From Gammaproteobacteria bacterium (GTDB taxonomy: Bacteria; Pseudomonadota; Gammaproteobacteria; Enterobacterales; Alteromonadaceae): a stretch of DNA of 64,000 nucleotides. This document shows, piece after piece, positions 10,800-18,871 of this stretch (its first letter is position 1; each line of letters opens with the position of its first letter). The stretch is taken from assembly GCA_018826295.1 (NCBI GenBank), contig JAHJZX010000055.1, forward strand, positions 186,001 to 250,000. The letters are read 5' to 3'. Made by a program: the position numbers and the translations under genes. The notes beneath the pieces were generated by a model. That model ran no database searches. It had not been told where the DNA came from and worked only from the letters and a program-made list of their open reading frames with translations.

Positions 10800-10932
10800 A
10801 CGTACTTGCACTACTATTTTGGGAAGAAACAGGGCCTAGTTTTTCAGCTGCTCACCGCGCAGCGCATCCGGCATCTTTTTTCAGGCGCTAACCTGTATAT
10901 TGTTTAACCAGATACACGTATTAAAGTCGCGG

Positions 10933-10961
10933 ATTCTAGCACTAATACAGCCGTCTATCCA
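10933..10961 (-). promoter_or_regulatory. Candidate sigma70 promoter of the nqr operon
   Basis: On the minus strand TGGATA (10961-10956), a 17-base spacer, and an extended -10 element TGC-TAGAAT (-10 at 10938-10933). It leaves a leader of about 130 bases before nqrA, which also contains GC-rich inverted segments. The remaining part of this 300-base gap holds only the fabV terminator. Confidence 0.45.
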
Positions 10962-11083
10962 TGCCATTACAGAAAAATTCCGGCAATCTGACCGCTTAAA
11001 ACAGCTATTAACCGCCAATAAAAACCGCGCGACTTTACTGCATGGATCTAATAAGTTCTAGTCAACTTTAGTCCATTTTTACA

Positions 11084-11109
11084 TAAACAAAAGCCGCCTT
11101 GCGGCGGCC
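11084..11109 (-). terminator. fabV terminator
   Basis: GCCGCC (11093-11098) pairs with GGCGGC (11103-11108) around a short TTGC loop, and the minus-strand transcript continues into TTTTGTTT. It lies 8 bases after the fabV stop. Confidence 0.75.
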
Positions 11110-11116
11110 TTAGCGG

Positions 11117-12310
11117 TTAACGTTGCAAATTTTGCAGTGGAACCATAGGTGAAACATCAGCATCATAGTCAACATGGCTGTAACCAAAGCCAAATAACCT
11201 CAGAAATTCATTATGATAGCCAACGTAATCCGTCAATGTATCTATAGTGTCCGTGGTAACCTGGCCCCATAAATCTTTTACGGCCTGTTGTATATGCGGG
11301 CTCAGCTCTTTTCCGTCCATACGCAACCGGCCAGCGTCGTCCATTATCGGCGTGTCACTGTACAGCCCCTGACGAAACAAACCGTTAATCTGCTCAATAC
11401 AGCCCTCATGCGAACCTTCCTGTTTCATCACGCGGTATAACAACGAGATATACAGCGGCATGATTGGAATAGCTGAACTGGCCTGAGTGACCAGCGCTTT
11501 TAAAGAGGCAACATAGGCTTTGCCTTTTTTGCCTGCAAGTTGAGTGCTAATTGCCGCAGCGGCGCGGTCCAGGTCTTCTTTGGCTTTGCCGATAGTCGCT
11601 TTGCCATAAATAGGCCAGGTCAGTTCTTTACCGATATAGGTGTATGCGACTGTCTGGCAATTGTCGGCTAATACCGCAGCGGCATCTAACTGGCTTAACC
11701 AGCGCTCCCAGTCTTCCCCGCCCATTACTTTTACCGTTTGGTAAATTTCATCATCGTTAGCCGGATCTACCGACACTTCTTCTATTTCACGCTTACTGGT
11801 ATTCAGGGTACGGGCGGTATAAGACTGGCCGATAGGTTTTAACACTGAGCTAAACACTTCACCAGTTACCGGATCTTTGCGTCGCGGCGCAGCCAGGCTG
11901 TACACCACTAGGTCAATTTTGCCCATTTCACGGCGGATAATATCAATAGCCTGCGCTTTTAACTCATCGGTAAAAGCATCGCCATTCAAATGTTTGTTCC
12001 ACAAGCCCTCAGCATTTGCCGCCTGTTCAAAAGCCGCCGTGTTATACCAACCGGCGGAGGCCGTTTTGCTGTCAGTTGGTTCTTTCTCGAAAAAAATACC
12101 CAGGGTTTTCGCTCCTGAGCCAAAAGCTGCGGTAATACGGGAGGCTAGGCCATATCCGGTTGAGGCACCAATAACCAGCACATTCTTCGGGCCATTCGCC
12201 ACCGGGCCGAGTTGTTTTACATAATCAATTTGTTCTTTAACATGTTCGGCGCAGCCGACAGGATGGGCATTAGTACAAATAAAACCACGAATTTTCGGTT
12301 GAATAACCAT
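11117..12310 (-). CDS. fabV: Enoyl-ACP/trans-2-enoyl-CoA reductase FabV
   Basis: Catalyses the last step of the fatty-acid elongation cycle, NADH-dependent reduction of enoyl-ACP. The 397-residue product (longer than FabI) has the N-terminal IKPRIRGFICTNAHP-like start, a Rossmann motif VIGASTGYGLASR near 45-58, and the FabV active site Y-X8-K with Tyr235 and Lys244. The start is supported by AGGAG six bases upstream. FabV enzymes of Vibrio and Pseudomonas are known to be tolerant of triclosan; that property is inferred here. Single gene with its own terminator. Confidence 0.95.
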   Translation of the reverse strand: MVIQPKIRGFICTNAHPVGCAEHVKEQIDYVKQLGPVANGPKNVLVIGASTGYGLASRITAAFGSGAKTLGIFFEKEPTDSKTASAGWYNTAAFEQAANAEGLWNKHLNGDAFTDELKAQAIDIIRREMGKIDLVVYSLAAPRRKDPVTGEVFSSVLKPIGQSYTARTLNTSKREIEEVSVDPANDDEIYQTVKVMGGEDWERWLSQLDAAAVLADNCQTVAYTYIGKELTWPIYGKATIGKAKEDLDRAAAAISTQLAGKKGKAYVASLKALVTQASSAIPIMPLYISLLYRVMKQEGSHEGCIEQINGLFRQGLYSDTPIMDDAGRLRMDGKELSPHIQQAVKDLWGQVTTDTIDTLTDYVGYHNEFLRLFGFGYSHVDYDADVSPMVPLQNLQR

Positions 12311-12430
12311 GACAGCTCCTGCTGTTGTCTCGACAAAATTGGCGTTAGTGTAAAACTTTACCGCAGAAAACAGGTCTGATCAGCCGTTATTGCAGAAAAA
12401 TCAGTGTTAAACATGGACAGCGGCGCAAAA

Positions 12431-12453
12431 ATAAAGCGTCACACGGACGCTTT
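12431..12453 (-). terminator. bolA terminator overlapping the stop codon
   Basis: AAAGCGTC (12433-12440) and GACGCTTT (12446-12453) form an 8-bp stem with loop ACACG; the minus-strand transcript then reads ATTTTTG. The bolA stop codon (12441-12439) lies inside the hairpin, so the terminator is embedded in the end of the gene. Confidence 0.65.
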
Positions 12454-12780
12454 TTCTGGCTTATCCAACTTGCTGCCTCCATAGCAGCGTGGTGAAGCCG
12501 GTGGTTTTTCTGCATAGTATTCGTACCATTCCGACGGTGTATAAGTGTGCAGAGCTAATGCATGAATTTTTTCTGCCAACTCCTCTGCAACCACGGCATT
12601 TACTGCCCGATGACGCTGTAGCAGCCGCAGGCCGTCAAAAGCTGGTGTCACTATCACGACTTTAAAATGTGACTCCGATCCCTGTGGTACGTTGTGCAGG
12701 TAGCTCTCATTCACCACGTCCAGGAACACAGGATCAAATGCACTAAGTAACTTCTGTTCAATAGCGGTATGAATCAACAT
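12439..12780 (-). CDS. bolA: BolA family protein
   Basis: Small cytoplasmic protein of the BolA family, which binds monothiol glutaredoxin/Fe-S clusters and in E. coli acts as a morphogene and transcription factor. 113 residues; the core motif SHFKVVIV...LLQRHRAVN is seen at about 38-62, and the HALALHTYTP segment is the conserved C-terminal helix. The length and the C-terminal tail fit BolA proper rather than IbaG. bolA next to nqr and close to the yajG/ampG pair is an old gammaproteobacterial arrangement. Confidence 0.93.
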   Translation of the reverse strand: MLIHTAIEQKLLSAFDPVFLDVVNESYLHNVPQGSESHFKVVIVTPAFDGLRLLQRHRAVNAVVAEELAEKIHALALHTYTPSEWYEYYAEKPPASPRCYGGSKLDKPEKASV

Positions 12781-12906
12781 AGTCCTAATCCTTTTTTATT
12801 CCTGTTACTAACTCTAGATGCCTGGTTTAAACTTGCCAGCCGCTTTGGCTGTCAAGAAAAATAAGCGGGACTAACGGGCTGGCAGCCATACAAAAAATAA
12901 TTTTGT

Positions 12907-13539
12907 CTAAGCCATGTTTTTAATATAACGAAACGTCAGATTTAACCGACAGTCACTGACCCGGCTTTGCTTTGGTAGCCGGTGCAGCCAATGCTGCTGG
13001 CAACCGCCAGCCATCAGAAGCAAACTACCTGGCGTCAAATCAAGCGCCAGTTGCCAGGCTGCAGAGCGATGCTTAAGCTCAAACCGGCGGGTTGCGCCCA
13101 GGCTGACAGACGCTATTGCCGGATCATGCCCCAGTTCCCGCTCGTTGTCAGCATGCCAGCCCATATGTTGCTGGCCATCAGCATATAAGTTCAGCAGCAC
13201 GCAGTTAAACGGCTGGCCTAAAAACTCACTCAAGCGTTGTGCCAGTGTCTGTACAGACGGATGCCAGGGCTGAGGTGTAAAAGTGGTAGCAGAATAGCGA
13301 TACTGACAATGCGCATCGCCCATCCAAACTTGCTTACGCGGAATTTTCACCGTCTTGCCAAACATCAGAATACTGTCCTGTGTCCACGGCAGTTGCTGCT
13401 GTAATTGCGCTAACAAAATGCCGGCCTGCTGTGCTGACAGCCAGTCTTGCCATAAACTGATACTGGCGCCCGGCAGGTTAAATTGCTGCAGCGGGTAATG
13501 CAGGTTGTCGCTGTGCACTTGCCGTGTCAAAATGCCCAC
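12907..13539 (-). CDS. AlkB-family Fe(II)/2-oxoglutarate dioxygenase
   Basis: Predicted oxidative demethylase repairing alkylated bases in DNA or RNA. The 210-residue protein has the iron triad His129-x-Asp131 ... His186 (GWHADNE and HWLHRLPKQ) and the 2-oxoglutarate-binding arginines near the C-terminus (RLNLTFR). NLYADGQQHMGWHADNE resembles ALKBH2/3-like bacterial proteins more than E. coli AlkB. It appears to start with GTG at 13539; no strong Shine-Dalgarno is seen and a GTG seven codons later is an alternative. It is divergent from rlmG with only 23 bases between the starts. Confidence 0.88.
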   Translation of the reverse strand: MGILTRQVHSDNLHYPLQQFNLPGASISLWQDWLSAQQAGILLAQLQQQLPWTQDSILMFGKTVKIPRKQVWMGDAHCQYRYSATTFTPQPWHPSVQTLAQRLSEFLGQPFNCVLLNLYADGQQHMGWHADNERELGHDPAIASVSLGATRRFELKHRSAAWQLALDLTPGSLLLMAGGCQQHWLHRLPKQSRVSDCRLNLTFRYIKNMA

Positions 13540-13562
13540 CTTATTTGCTTAGCCGTGTCTCT

Positions 13563-14726
13563 ATGAATACAACCTTTAGTTATGCCAATGGCAGCCTGCA
13601 GTTACATCGCTGGCCTCTGCATCAGCCCAACACCAGTTTACAAGCCTGGGATGCCGCTGATGAGCTGCTGATCGAACATGGCCTGACAGCCGCTGCGCAG
13701 TTTAGCGCGCAGCATCAGCGTGCGCCACTGATACTATTGATAAACGATAGCTTTGGTGCCCTGTCTTGTGCCCTGAGTGAGTTCCAGCAAATTCAGATAA
13801 ATGACTCTGTACTGGCTGAGTTGGGCACCCGGTACAACCGGCAACAGAATAAGCTGGACAGCGCCAAGCTACAGCAACAATCCAGTCTGGACAGTTATCC
13901 ATCTAACGCCGACATCGTATTGTTAAAACTGCCCAATAATCACAGTTATTTGCAATATATATTGCAGCAGTTGGCGACAGTAGTAACGCCAGACACTGTT
14001 ATCCTGGCCAGTGCCAAAGCCAAAGACATTAACCGTAATGTGCTGGCCAGGTTTCATCATACTCTGGGCCCGGCCTCGGCTTCACTGACCGTGAAAAAGT
14101 GCCGGCTGATCCAATGCCAATTTGATCCGGCACTGGCGCCAACGGGGCAAGACGTGTTTCCGTTGCAATGGCCATTAGAGCAAAGCCGCTTTACGTTGCT
14201 CAATCATGCCAATGTATTTTCCAGGGAAAAGTTGGATCAGGGCGCCCGCTTCTTTTTGCAGCACCTGCCCATGCCTGCTGCGGACCAAACAGTGATTGAT
14301 TTGGGCTGTGGTAACGGCGTATTGGGGCTGGCGCTGCTGGCTCAACAGCCGCAAATGTCGTTGCTGTTTTGTGATGAGTCGTACATGGCCGTTGACTCCG
14401 CCCGCCGGACTATAGCGCACAACCTGCCAGACCAGTTGGTTCAGTGCCAATTTACCGTTGACGATTGCTTAAGCCAGCAAACGGATCGCAGCGCCGACAT
14501 CATTGTGTGTAACCCGCCATTTCATCAGCAACAGGCAGTTACCAGCCATATTGCCAGCCAGATGTTTGCAGAAGCAAAAAGGGTATTGAAACAGAGCGGT
14601 CGGCTGCGTATCGTCGCCAACAGACATCTGGAATACGCTGCTGTGTTAAAACGCTTATTTGGCAACTGCCATCAGTTGGCGGCCGATGCAAAGTTTGTTA
14701 TTTTAGAAGTTATTAAAAGGAGTTAA
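13563..14726 (+). CDS. rlmG: 23S rRNA (guanine(1835)-N(2))-methyltransferase RlmG
   Basis: SAM-dependent methyltransferase modifying G1835 of 23S rRNA. Two-domain architecture: an N-terminal degenerate half and a C-terminal catalytic domain with SAM motif I (VIDLGCGNGVLGL) and the substrate motif NPPF (VCNPPFHQQ). ATG 13563 (MNTTFSYANG) is preferred over an upstream in-frame codon at 13524, which would overlap the divergent alkB-like gene. 387 aa, family-typical. Followed after 2 bases by the yajG-like gene. Confidence 0.9.
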   Translation: MNTTFSYANGSLQLHRWPLHQPNTSLQAWDAADELLIEHGLTAAAQFSAQHQRAPLILLINDSFGALSCALSEFQQIQINDSVLAELGTRYNRQQNKLDSAKLQQQSSLDSYPSNADIVLLKLPNNHSYLQYILQQLATVVTPDTVILASAKAKDINRNVLARFHHTLGPASASLTVKKCRLIQCQFDPALAPTGQDVFPLQWPLEQSRFTLLNHANVFSREKLDQGARFFLQHLPMPAADQTVIDLGCGNGVLGLALLAQQPQMSLLFCDESYMAVDSARRTIAHNLPDQLVQCQFTVDDCLSQQTDRSADIIVCNPPFHQQQAVTSHIASQMFAEAKRVLKQSGRLRIVANRHLEYAAVLKRLFGNCHQLAADAKFVILEVIKRS

Positions 14727-14728
14727 CC

Positions 14729-15283
14729 ATGCGCTACCTCTGCATCCTGCTGCTGTCGCTGCTTGCCGCTTGTGCCAGCCAGCTACCGGGCTTTATTTTG
14801 TCACCACAGGTATTCTGGCCGCAGTCTAATCAGCTGCAACAAAGCCGTTTTGCTTTTAACGTAGCAGATGTGCGTGGCCAGCAATACACCTTACGTTTAC
14901 AGCAAGGCGCTAAGGTGCAGCATATTGGTACAGCTAATGATGTCAGAGCTCAGCTGGAGCAAACTCTGGCACAGGCTTTCACTGCCCAGGGTGCCAGTTT
15001 AACTGCGGACAGTAGCAAGCGCCTGACGATAAAAATCAGCCAGCTTCAAGCCATAGTCGACCAGCGTACTTTAGAGCATGCCGTCACCAACCAGGTCGCT
15101 TTGACGGTATTTGTTGAACATCCGCAGGGTACCTTTAGCAAAACTTACTCTGGCGATAGCAGCTTTACCGCACCGTTTAAAATGGATATTGCCGCGGTAG
15201 AACGCGAACTGCGGGTGCTGACCGAACAAGTTCTGACACAGCTGTTGCAGGATAACAGCTGGCAACAACTGCTCAGAGGATAA
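14729..15283 (+). CDS. YajG-family lipoprotein
   Basis: Predicted outer-membrane or periplasmic lipoprotein of unknown molecular role. The signal peptide ends in lipobox LAAC (Cys15), followed by a mature region of about 170 residues that matches the general pattern of YajG (LSPQVFWP start, then alternating beta/alpha). It lies between rlmG and the cyclophilin gene; in E. coli yajG is adjacent to ampG and bolA, and the same three genes are within 5 kb here. Confidence 0.8.
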   Translation: MRYLCILLLSLLAACASQLPGFILSPQVFWPQSNQLQQSRFAFNVADVRGQQYTLRLQQGAKVQHIGTANDVRAQLEQTLAQAFTAQGASLTADSSKRLTIKISQLQAIVDQRTLEHAVTNQVALTVFVEHPQGTFSKTYSGDSSFTAPFKMDIAAVERELRVLTEQVLTQLLQDNSWQQLLRG

Positions 15284-15284
15284 T

Positions 15285-15866
15285 ATGCGGGTTTTACTGC
15301 TGCTTGTTCTGTTGTCGTTTAGCTGTATGCCGCTGGCCGGTCAGTTTGTGCAGCCGGATAACCTGTACCCTAAGGTGCGGCTGCTAACATCGCATGGCGA
15401 TATTGACGTGGAACTGGATCGCGCCAAAGCGCCGATCACGGTAAATAATTTCCTCAGCTATGTGAAAAAGAAACAATACGACAATACCCTGTTTCACCGG
15501 CTTGAAAGCGAATTTGTGCTGCAAGGTGGTGGCTATGACATTAACTACAAAGCGATAGATGAACTAAAGCCTATTTTTAATGAATCTGGAAATGGCCTGA
15601 AAAATCAGTTAGGTACCATTGCCATGGCCAGGTTAAATGATCCCCACAGTGCCACCAGTCAGTTTTTCTTTAATCTCAATGACAATAGCCATTTAGATCC
15701 GGGCCGCAATTGGGGCTATGCCGTCTTCGGCTACATTACTGCAGGCCAGGATGTTATCGATAAGATCCGTGCTATTCAGACAGATACCTCTGTTGAACTG
15801 GGTTGGCCTAATGTACCAACAGAAAAGGTCATCATAAAAACCGTATTGATACTGCCAGAGCCCTGA
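15285..15866 (+). CDS. Periplasmic cyclophilin-type peptidyl-prolyl cis-trans isomerase
   Basis: Prolyl isomerase assisting folding in the periplasm. A signal peptide of about 19 residues (cleavage after LAG) precedes a cyclophilin domain with the catalytic Arg in LFHRLESEFVLQGGG, the TIAMAR segment and SQFFFNLNDN. 193 residues. The start is one base after the preceding stop, so it is co-transcribed with rlmG and the yajG-like gene. PpiA is the nearest E. coli counterpart in localisation; orthology not proven. Confidence 0.9.
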   Translation: MRVLLLLVLLSFSCMPLAGQFVQPDNLYPKVRLLTSHGDIDVELDRAKAPITVNNFLSYVKKKQYDNTLFHRLESEFVLQGGGYDINYKAIDELKPIFNESGNGLKNQLGTIAMARLNDPHSATSQFFFNLNDNSHLDPGRNWGYAVFGYITAGQDVIDKIRAIQTDTSVELGWPNVPTEKVIIKTVLILPEP

Positions 15867-15873
15867 AACTGGC

Positions 15874-15918
15874 TATACTTGATGTAATATTTATTACCCA
15901 CTGATGTGGTTACATCAA
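15874..15918 (+). promoter_or_regulatory. Candidate -10 element followed by nested inverted repeats
   Basis: TATACT (15874-15879) is followed by TTGATGTAA (15879-15887), which is a perfect inverted match to TTACATCAA (15910-15918); a second dyad TGATGT-GGTT-ACATCA (15902-15917) shares the right arm. The right arm ends two bases before ATG 15921. No good -35 box is seen. Operator or mRNA hairpin are both possible. Confidence 0.35.
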
Positions 15919-15920
15919 CT

Positions 15921-16241
15921 ATGCCCGACAGCTTCATTGAACACAAATCGCAGCAACTGATATTTTATATCTCACGCTATTTTCGTGGCCGCCTGCCACA
16001 TAGCGAGCTGCATTTGTTTGTTTGGGACACGCTGGAAGAATGGGCTCAGCTTACAGCTGAATTGCAATTGCCTTACAACCATAAAGAAAGAGTGTTCTGG
16101 CATCTGATCCACCAACTGGAATACTGGCCGGATCAAGCGCTGCGCGAAAACAAAAAACTGCGGCGAAATATTCAGGACTGCATCTGTTTTCTTAAAGGCC
16201 GCGGCGTGGCCCCGAGCGATTGTGTTGGTGTGCGGCCTTAA
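15921..16241 (+). CDS. Uncharacterised 106-residue protein
   Basis: Not recognised. The predicted product is soluble, rich in Trp, Leu, His and charged residues, with an amphipathic helical N-terminus (SQQLIFYISRYFRGRL), a region LHLFVWDTLEEW and a C-terminal Cys pair (DCICFLKGRG). No signal peptide or TM segment. ATG 15921 is preferred because an upstream GTG (15906) lies inside an inverted repeat. It sits between the cyclophilin gene and ampG on the same strand; the reading frame is intact and codon use resembles its neighbours. Confidence 0.6.
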   Translation: MPDSFIEHKSQQLIFYISRYFRGRLPHSELHLFVWDTLEEWAQLTAELQLPYNHKERVFWHLIHQLEYWPDQALRENKKLRRNIQDCICFLKGRGVAPSDCVGVRP

Positions 16242-16304
16242 AGACTTGACCATATCTATCTGACAGGTAAGCTACAGCTAACTTTACTGACCGCGGATTG
16301 TCTT

Positions 16305-17636
16305 TTGTCTTTCTTTCCTTCCTGGTTAAACGGCCTGAACATTTACTTGCAACGCCGGGTGCTGGCTATTTTTATCCTGGGTTTTTCCAGCGGCTTGCCA
16401 TTGATGCTGGTATTTGGTGTTTTGTCATTCTGGCTGCGTGAAGCCGGAGTATCCCGGGCCGATATCGGCTACTTTAGCTGGGTGGCACTGGCTTATGCCA
16501 TTAAATGGCTTTGGTCGCCACTGGCAGACCATCTGCAGATCCCGCTACTACATAATCGTTTGGGCCGGCGCCGTAGCTGGTTACTGCTATCTCAGCTGGC
16601 CATTGTTATCGCCATCGTGTGTATGGCGACTACAGATCCACAACAAAACCTGGCAGTTATGGCGGCCTTTGCCGTACTGCTGGCCTTCGCTTCGGCAACT
16701 CAGGATATTAATGTCGATGCCTTTCGTATTGAAAGTGCACCAGAGCAGTTACAGGCTGCGCTGGCAGCTGCGTACCTGTGCGGCTACCGGCTGGCAATGA
16801 TACTGGCATCGGCCGGCACATTATGGGCGGCCGCTTTATTTTCTGCCTCAGAGGCTTATGATTTAGCCGGTTGGCAAAACGCTTATTTGCTGATGGCGCT
16901 ATGTATGCTACCGGGCATACTCACCACCCTGTTTAGTAAAGAGCCTCTTAGTAATTTACAGCAACACAGCACCACACAAGGCCCGGCGCTGCAACGCTTC
17001 GCTGCCTGGCTACAGCAGGCAGTTATTGCACCCTTTATCGATTTTTTCAGCCGTTATAAATGGCACGCCATACTAATATTGATGCTGATCGCCTGTTACC
17101 GTCTCAGCGACGTTGTGATGGGGGTTATGGCAAACGCTTTTTATGTCGATATGGGCTTTAGCAAAGAAGAAGTGGCCAGCGTTTCCAAGATCTATGGTGT
17201 TATCATGACATTGCTCGGCGCGGCCCTGGGTGGTGTGTTAATTAACCAGTTTGGTGTAATTAGAATCCTGTTTATTGGTGCCATGCTAAGTGCGGTGACT
17301 AATTTGCTGTTTTCTGCCTTAAGCCAAATTGGCTATGATTTGATGTGGTTAACCTTAGTCATCTCGGCTGATAACTTAAGTGCCGGCATTGCTACCAGCG
17401 CTTTTCTTGCTTATTTAGCTTCTTTGGTGAATCTGGCGTTTACCGCCACCCAGTACGCCATATTCAGTTCGCTGATGTTACTTTTGCCTAAATTTGCCGG
17501 TGGCTTTTCCGGCCAATGGGTCGATCAGATGGGTTATAGTCAGTTTTTTATATTTACTGCGTTATTGGGTATACCAGCGCTGATTTTAATTGTTTTGCTT
17601 GAGCGTCAGCGTTTAAAGCAGAACGCCGCAAACTAG
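16305..17636 (+). CDS. ampG: AmpG-type muropeptide permease (MFS)
   Basis: Inner-membrane importer of anhydro-muropeptides for peptidoglycan recycling. 443 residues, about 12-14 TM segments, family motifs FILGFSSGLPL near 20-31, the loop around WSPLADHLQIP, and DINVDAFRIE near 140. It begins with TTG at 16305; the sequence MSFFPSWLNGLNIYLQRRVL fits the AmpG N-terminus. Association with yajG and bolA supports orthology. A 6-bp GC hairpin (17624-17641) overlaps its stop codon. Confidence 0.88.
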   Translation: MSFFPSWLNGLNIYLQRRVLAIFILGFSSGLPLMLVFGVLSFWLREAGVSRADIGYFSWVALAYAIKWLWSPLADHLQIPLLHNRLGRRRSWLLLSQLAIVIAIVCMATTDPQQNLAVMAAFAVLLAFASATQDINVDAFRIESAPEQLQAALAAAYLCGYRLAMILASAGTLWAAALFSASEAYDLAGWQNAYLLMALCMLPGILTTLFSKEPLSNLQQHSTTQGPALQRFAAWLQQAVIAPFIDFFSRYKWHAILILMLIACYRLSDVVMGVMANAFYVDMGFSKEEVASVSKIYGVIMTLLGAALGGVLINQFGVIRILFIGAMLSAVTNLLFSALSQIGYDLMWLTLVISADNLSAGIATSAFLAYLASLVNLAFTATQYAIFSSLMLLLPKFAGGFSGQWVDQMGYSQFFIFTALLGIPALILIVLLERQRLKQNAAN

Positions 17637-17641
17637 CGGCG
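17624..17641. other. Hairpin between convergent ampG and XRE gene
   Basis: CGCCGC (17624-17629) pairs with GCGGCG (17636-17641) with loop AAACTA containing the start of the ampG stop codon. It is placed where a bidirectional terminator would be expected but has no T-run on either strand. Confidence 0.35.
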
Positions 17642-17656
17642 CTCCCCAAACGGTAG

Positions 17657-17899
17657 TCAGGCTGTAAGTACCTGCTTTAACCCTTCCGTTGGGTCAACTT
17701 CTAACGCCTGGCAATAACGGACATATTCAATTACATCCAACCGGCGTTCCTGATTCTCTACCTTACCAATAAAGGAATGCGGCGTTCCTAAAATCTCTGA
17801 CAAGCTACGCATGGTGTGGCCTTTTTCCTGACGTTGCCGCTTCAGCCATACACACAGGCGCTTGTTCTCTTCAGAAATAACGCTTTTTGTACCTTTCAT
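17657..17899 (-). CDS. XRE-family helix-turn-helix regulator
   Basis: Small (80 aa) single-domain DNA-binding protein of the Cro/CI type. The HTH core runs from about residue 14 to 68, with SLSEILGTPHSFIGKVENQERRL as the scanning/recognition helices. There is no second domain, so it may act alone as a small repressor. A GGGAGAAG Shine-Dalgarno precedes the ATG. Divergent from a 57-residue membrane protein gene; a dyad between them (18052-18068) is a possible operator. Target genes unknown. Confidence 0.8.
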   Translation of the reverse strand: MKGTKSVISEENKRLCVWLKRQRQEKGHTMRSLSEILGTPHSFIGKVENQERRLDVIEYVRYCQALEVDPTEGLKQVLTA

Positions 17900-18051
17900 A
17901 CTTTTTCTTCTCCCAGCGTGTTACGCTTTTATTATGTAAAAATACTTCCTGCAAAGTAAAATCCAAACCCTATTGCCAGCGCAATAAGCAATAAAAAACG
18001 GTTAATTAAACCACAGGTTGCGACGAGCGTACAGCTACAAGCGTTAAAAAC

Positions 18052-18068
18052 TGTAAAGTTGCTTTACA
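18052..18068. promoter_or_regulatory. 17-bp dyad between XRE regulator and small membrane protein
   Basis: TGTAAAG-TTG-CTTTACA is a perfect 7-bp inverted repeat with a 3-base centre, the size and form of an XRE operator. It lies 153 bases upstream of the XRE start and 58 bases upstream of the membrane-protein start. Binding is inferred only from form and position. The rest of this 225-base gap shows no other clear signal. Confidence 0.4.
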
Positions 18069-18125
18069 CCGACACCAACACAAACGAATTGACTGACAAT
18101 TGAAACGTCAGCGGGAGAAAATAAA

Positions 18126-18299
18126 ATGATCAAGTTGCTGTATCTGATGCCTGTACTAATGTGCGTATTTTGGTTCTGGTACTTGCAACAACGCGGCCTG
18201 AGCGTTAAACAGGGGATAAAAGGCTTTGGCTATATTGTTGGTTTTAATCTGATTATTGCACTGAGTCTGTGGCTGTTGATGATTTTGACACAGCGCTGA
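18126..18299 (+). CDS. Small membrane protein (57 aa), unrecognised
   Basis: A 57-codon reading frame with a strong Shine-Dalgarno (GGGAG eight to nine bases upstream of the ATG). The translation has two hydrophobic helices (about 3-18 and 34-53) separated by a short polar/basic hinge (YLQQRGLSVKQGIKGF), suggesting a two-TM hairpin with both ends on the same side. It is too short to assign to a family by eye. It stands alone between a divergent XRE regulator and the convergent erpA. Confidence 0.6.
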   Translation: MIKLLYLMPVLMCVFWFWYLQQRGLSVKQGIKGFGYIVGFNLIIALSLWLLMILTQR

Positions 18300-18364
18300 G
18301 ATCAGACCAGCGTACGCTGCTTACGCCGGCCTGAATGTATTTATTTTTTTACATAAATGCAAAG

Positions 18365-18706
18365 TTATACCGAAAATGACGAACCACAACCACAAGTTGT
18401 TGTCGCATTGGGGTTTTGCACGATAAAACGGCTACCTTGCAGACCATCGGTATAGTCGACCACGCCGCCCATCAGATATTGCAGACTCATCGGATCTACC
18501 ACCATGGCTACGCCCTGCTTTTCGACGACGAAATCACCGTCGTTCACTTTTTCGTCAAAGGTGAAACCATACTGAAAGCCAGAGCAACCACCACCGGTAA
18601 TATAAACCCGTAATTTCAGCAGCGGGTTTTCTTCCTCACTTACCAACATAGCCACTTTACGCGCCGCCGCTTCAGTAAATTCAATTGGCACTACAGGCTC
18701 TGACAT
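18365..18706 (-). CDS. erpA: Iron-sulfur cluster insertion protein ErpA
   Basis: A-type carrier that delivers Fe-S clusters to apo-proteins. 113 residues with the three conserved cysteines Cys41, Cys105 and Cys107 (GGGCSGF and TTCGCGSSF). The start at 18706 ([10 protein letters not shown]) is the family N-terminus; an upstream frame from 18745 would read through the promoter. Directly upstream is a promoter overlapped by a 25-bp IscR-like site, consistent with the known iron-sulfur control of erpA in E. coli. E. coli also has erpA next to a clc gene and hemL. Confidence 0.95.
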   Translation of the reverse strand: MSEPVVPIEFTEAAARKVAMLVSEEENPLLKLRVYITGGGCSGFQYGFTFDEKVNDGDFVVEKQGVAMVVDPMSLQYLMGGVVDYTDGLQGSRFIVQNPNATTTCGCGSSFSV

Positions 18707-18736
18707 AATAACTCCGATACTAAATTGCGGGCGCAA

Positions 18737-18769
18737 ATTATCCAATACCTGAGTGTTTTATTCAAGTAT
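18737..18769 (-). promoter_or_regulatory. erpA promoter overlapped by an IscR type-1-like operator
   Basis: On the minus strand TTGAAT (18765-18760), a 17-base spacer and GATAAT (18742-18737) form a good sigma70 promoter. A 25-bp dyad at 18769-18745, beginning ATACTTGA and ending TCAGGTAT, agrees with the E. coli IscR type-1 consensus (ATASYYGACTRWWWYAGTCRRSTAT form) at 23 of 25 positions by hand count. It covers the -35 and spacer, so a repressor here would block the promoter. Confidence 0.75.
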
Positions 18770-18871
18770 TACCCCCGAACTAAGCAAAACTGCGTTATTT
18801 GTGCCGCTTTACAGCGCTTATTCAGCAACTTATGTTAAACTGCTGAGAAAATTCATCGGGTTTTGGTTGTT

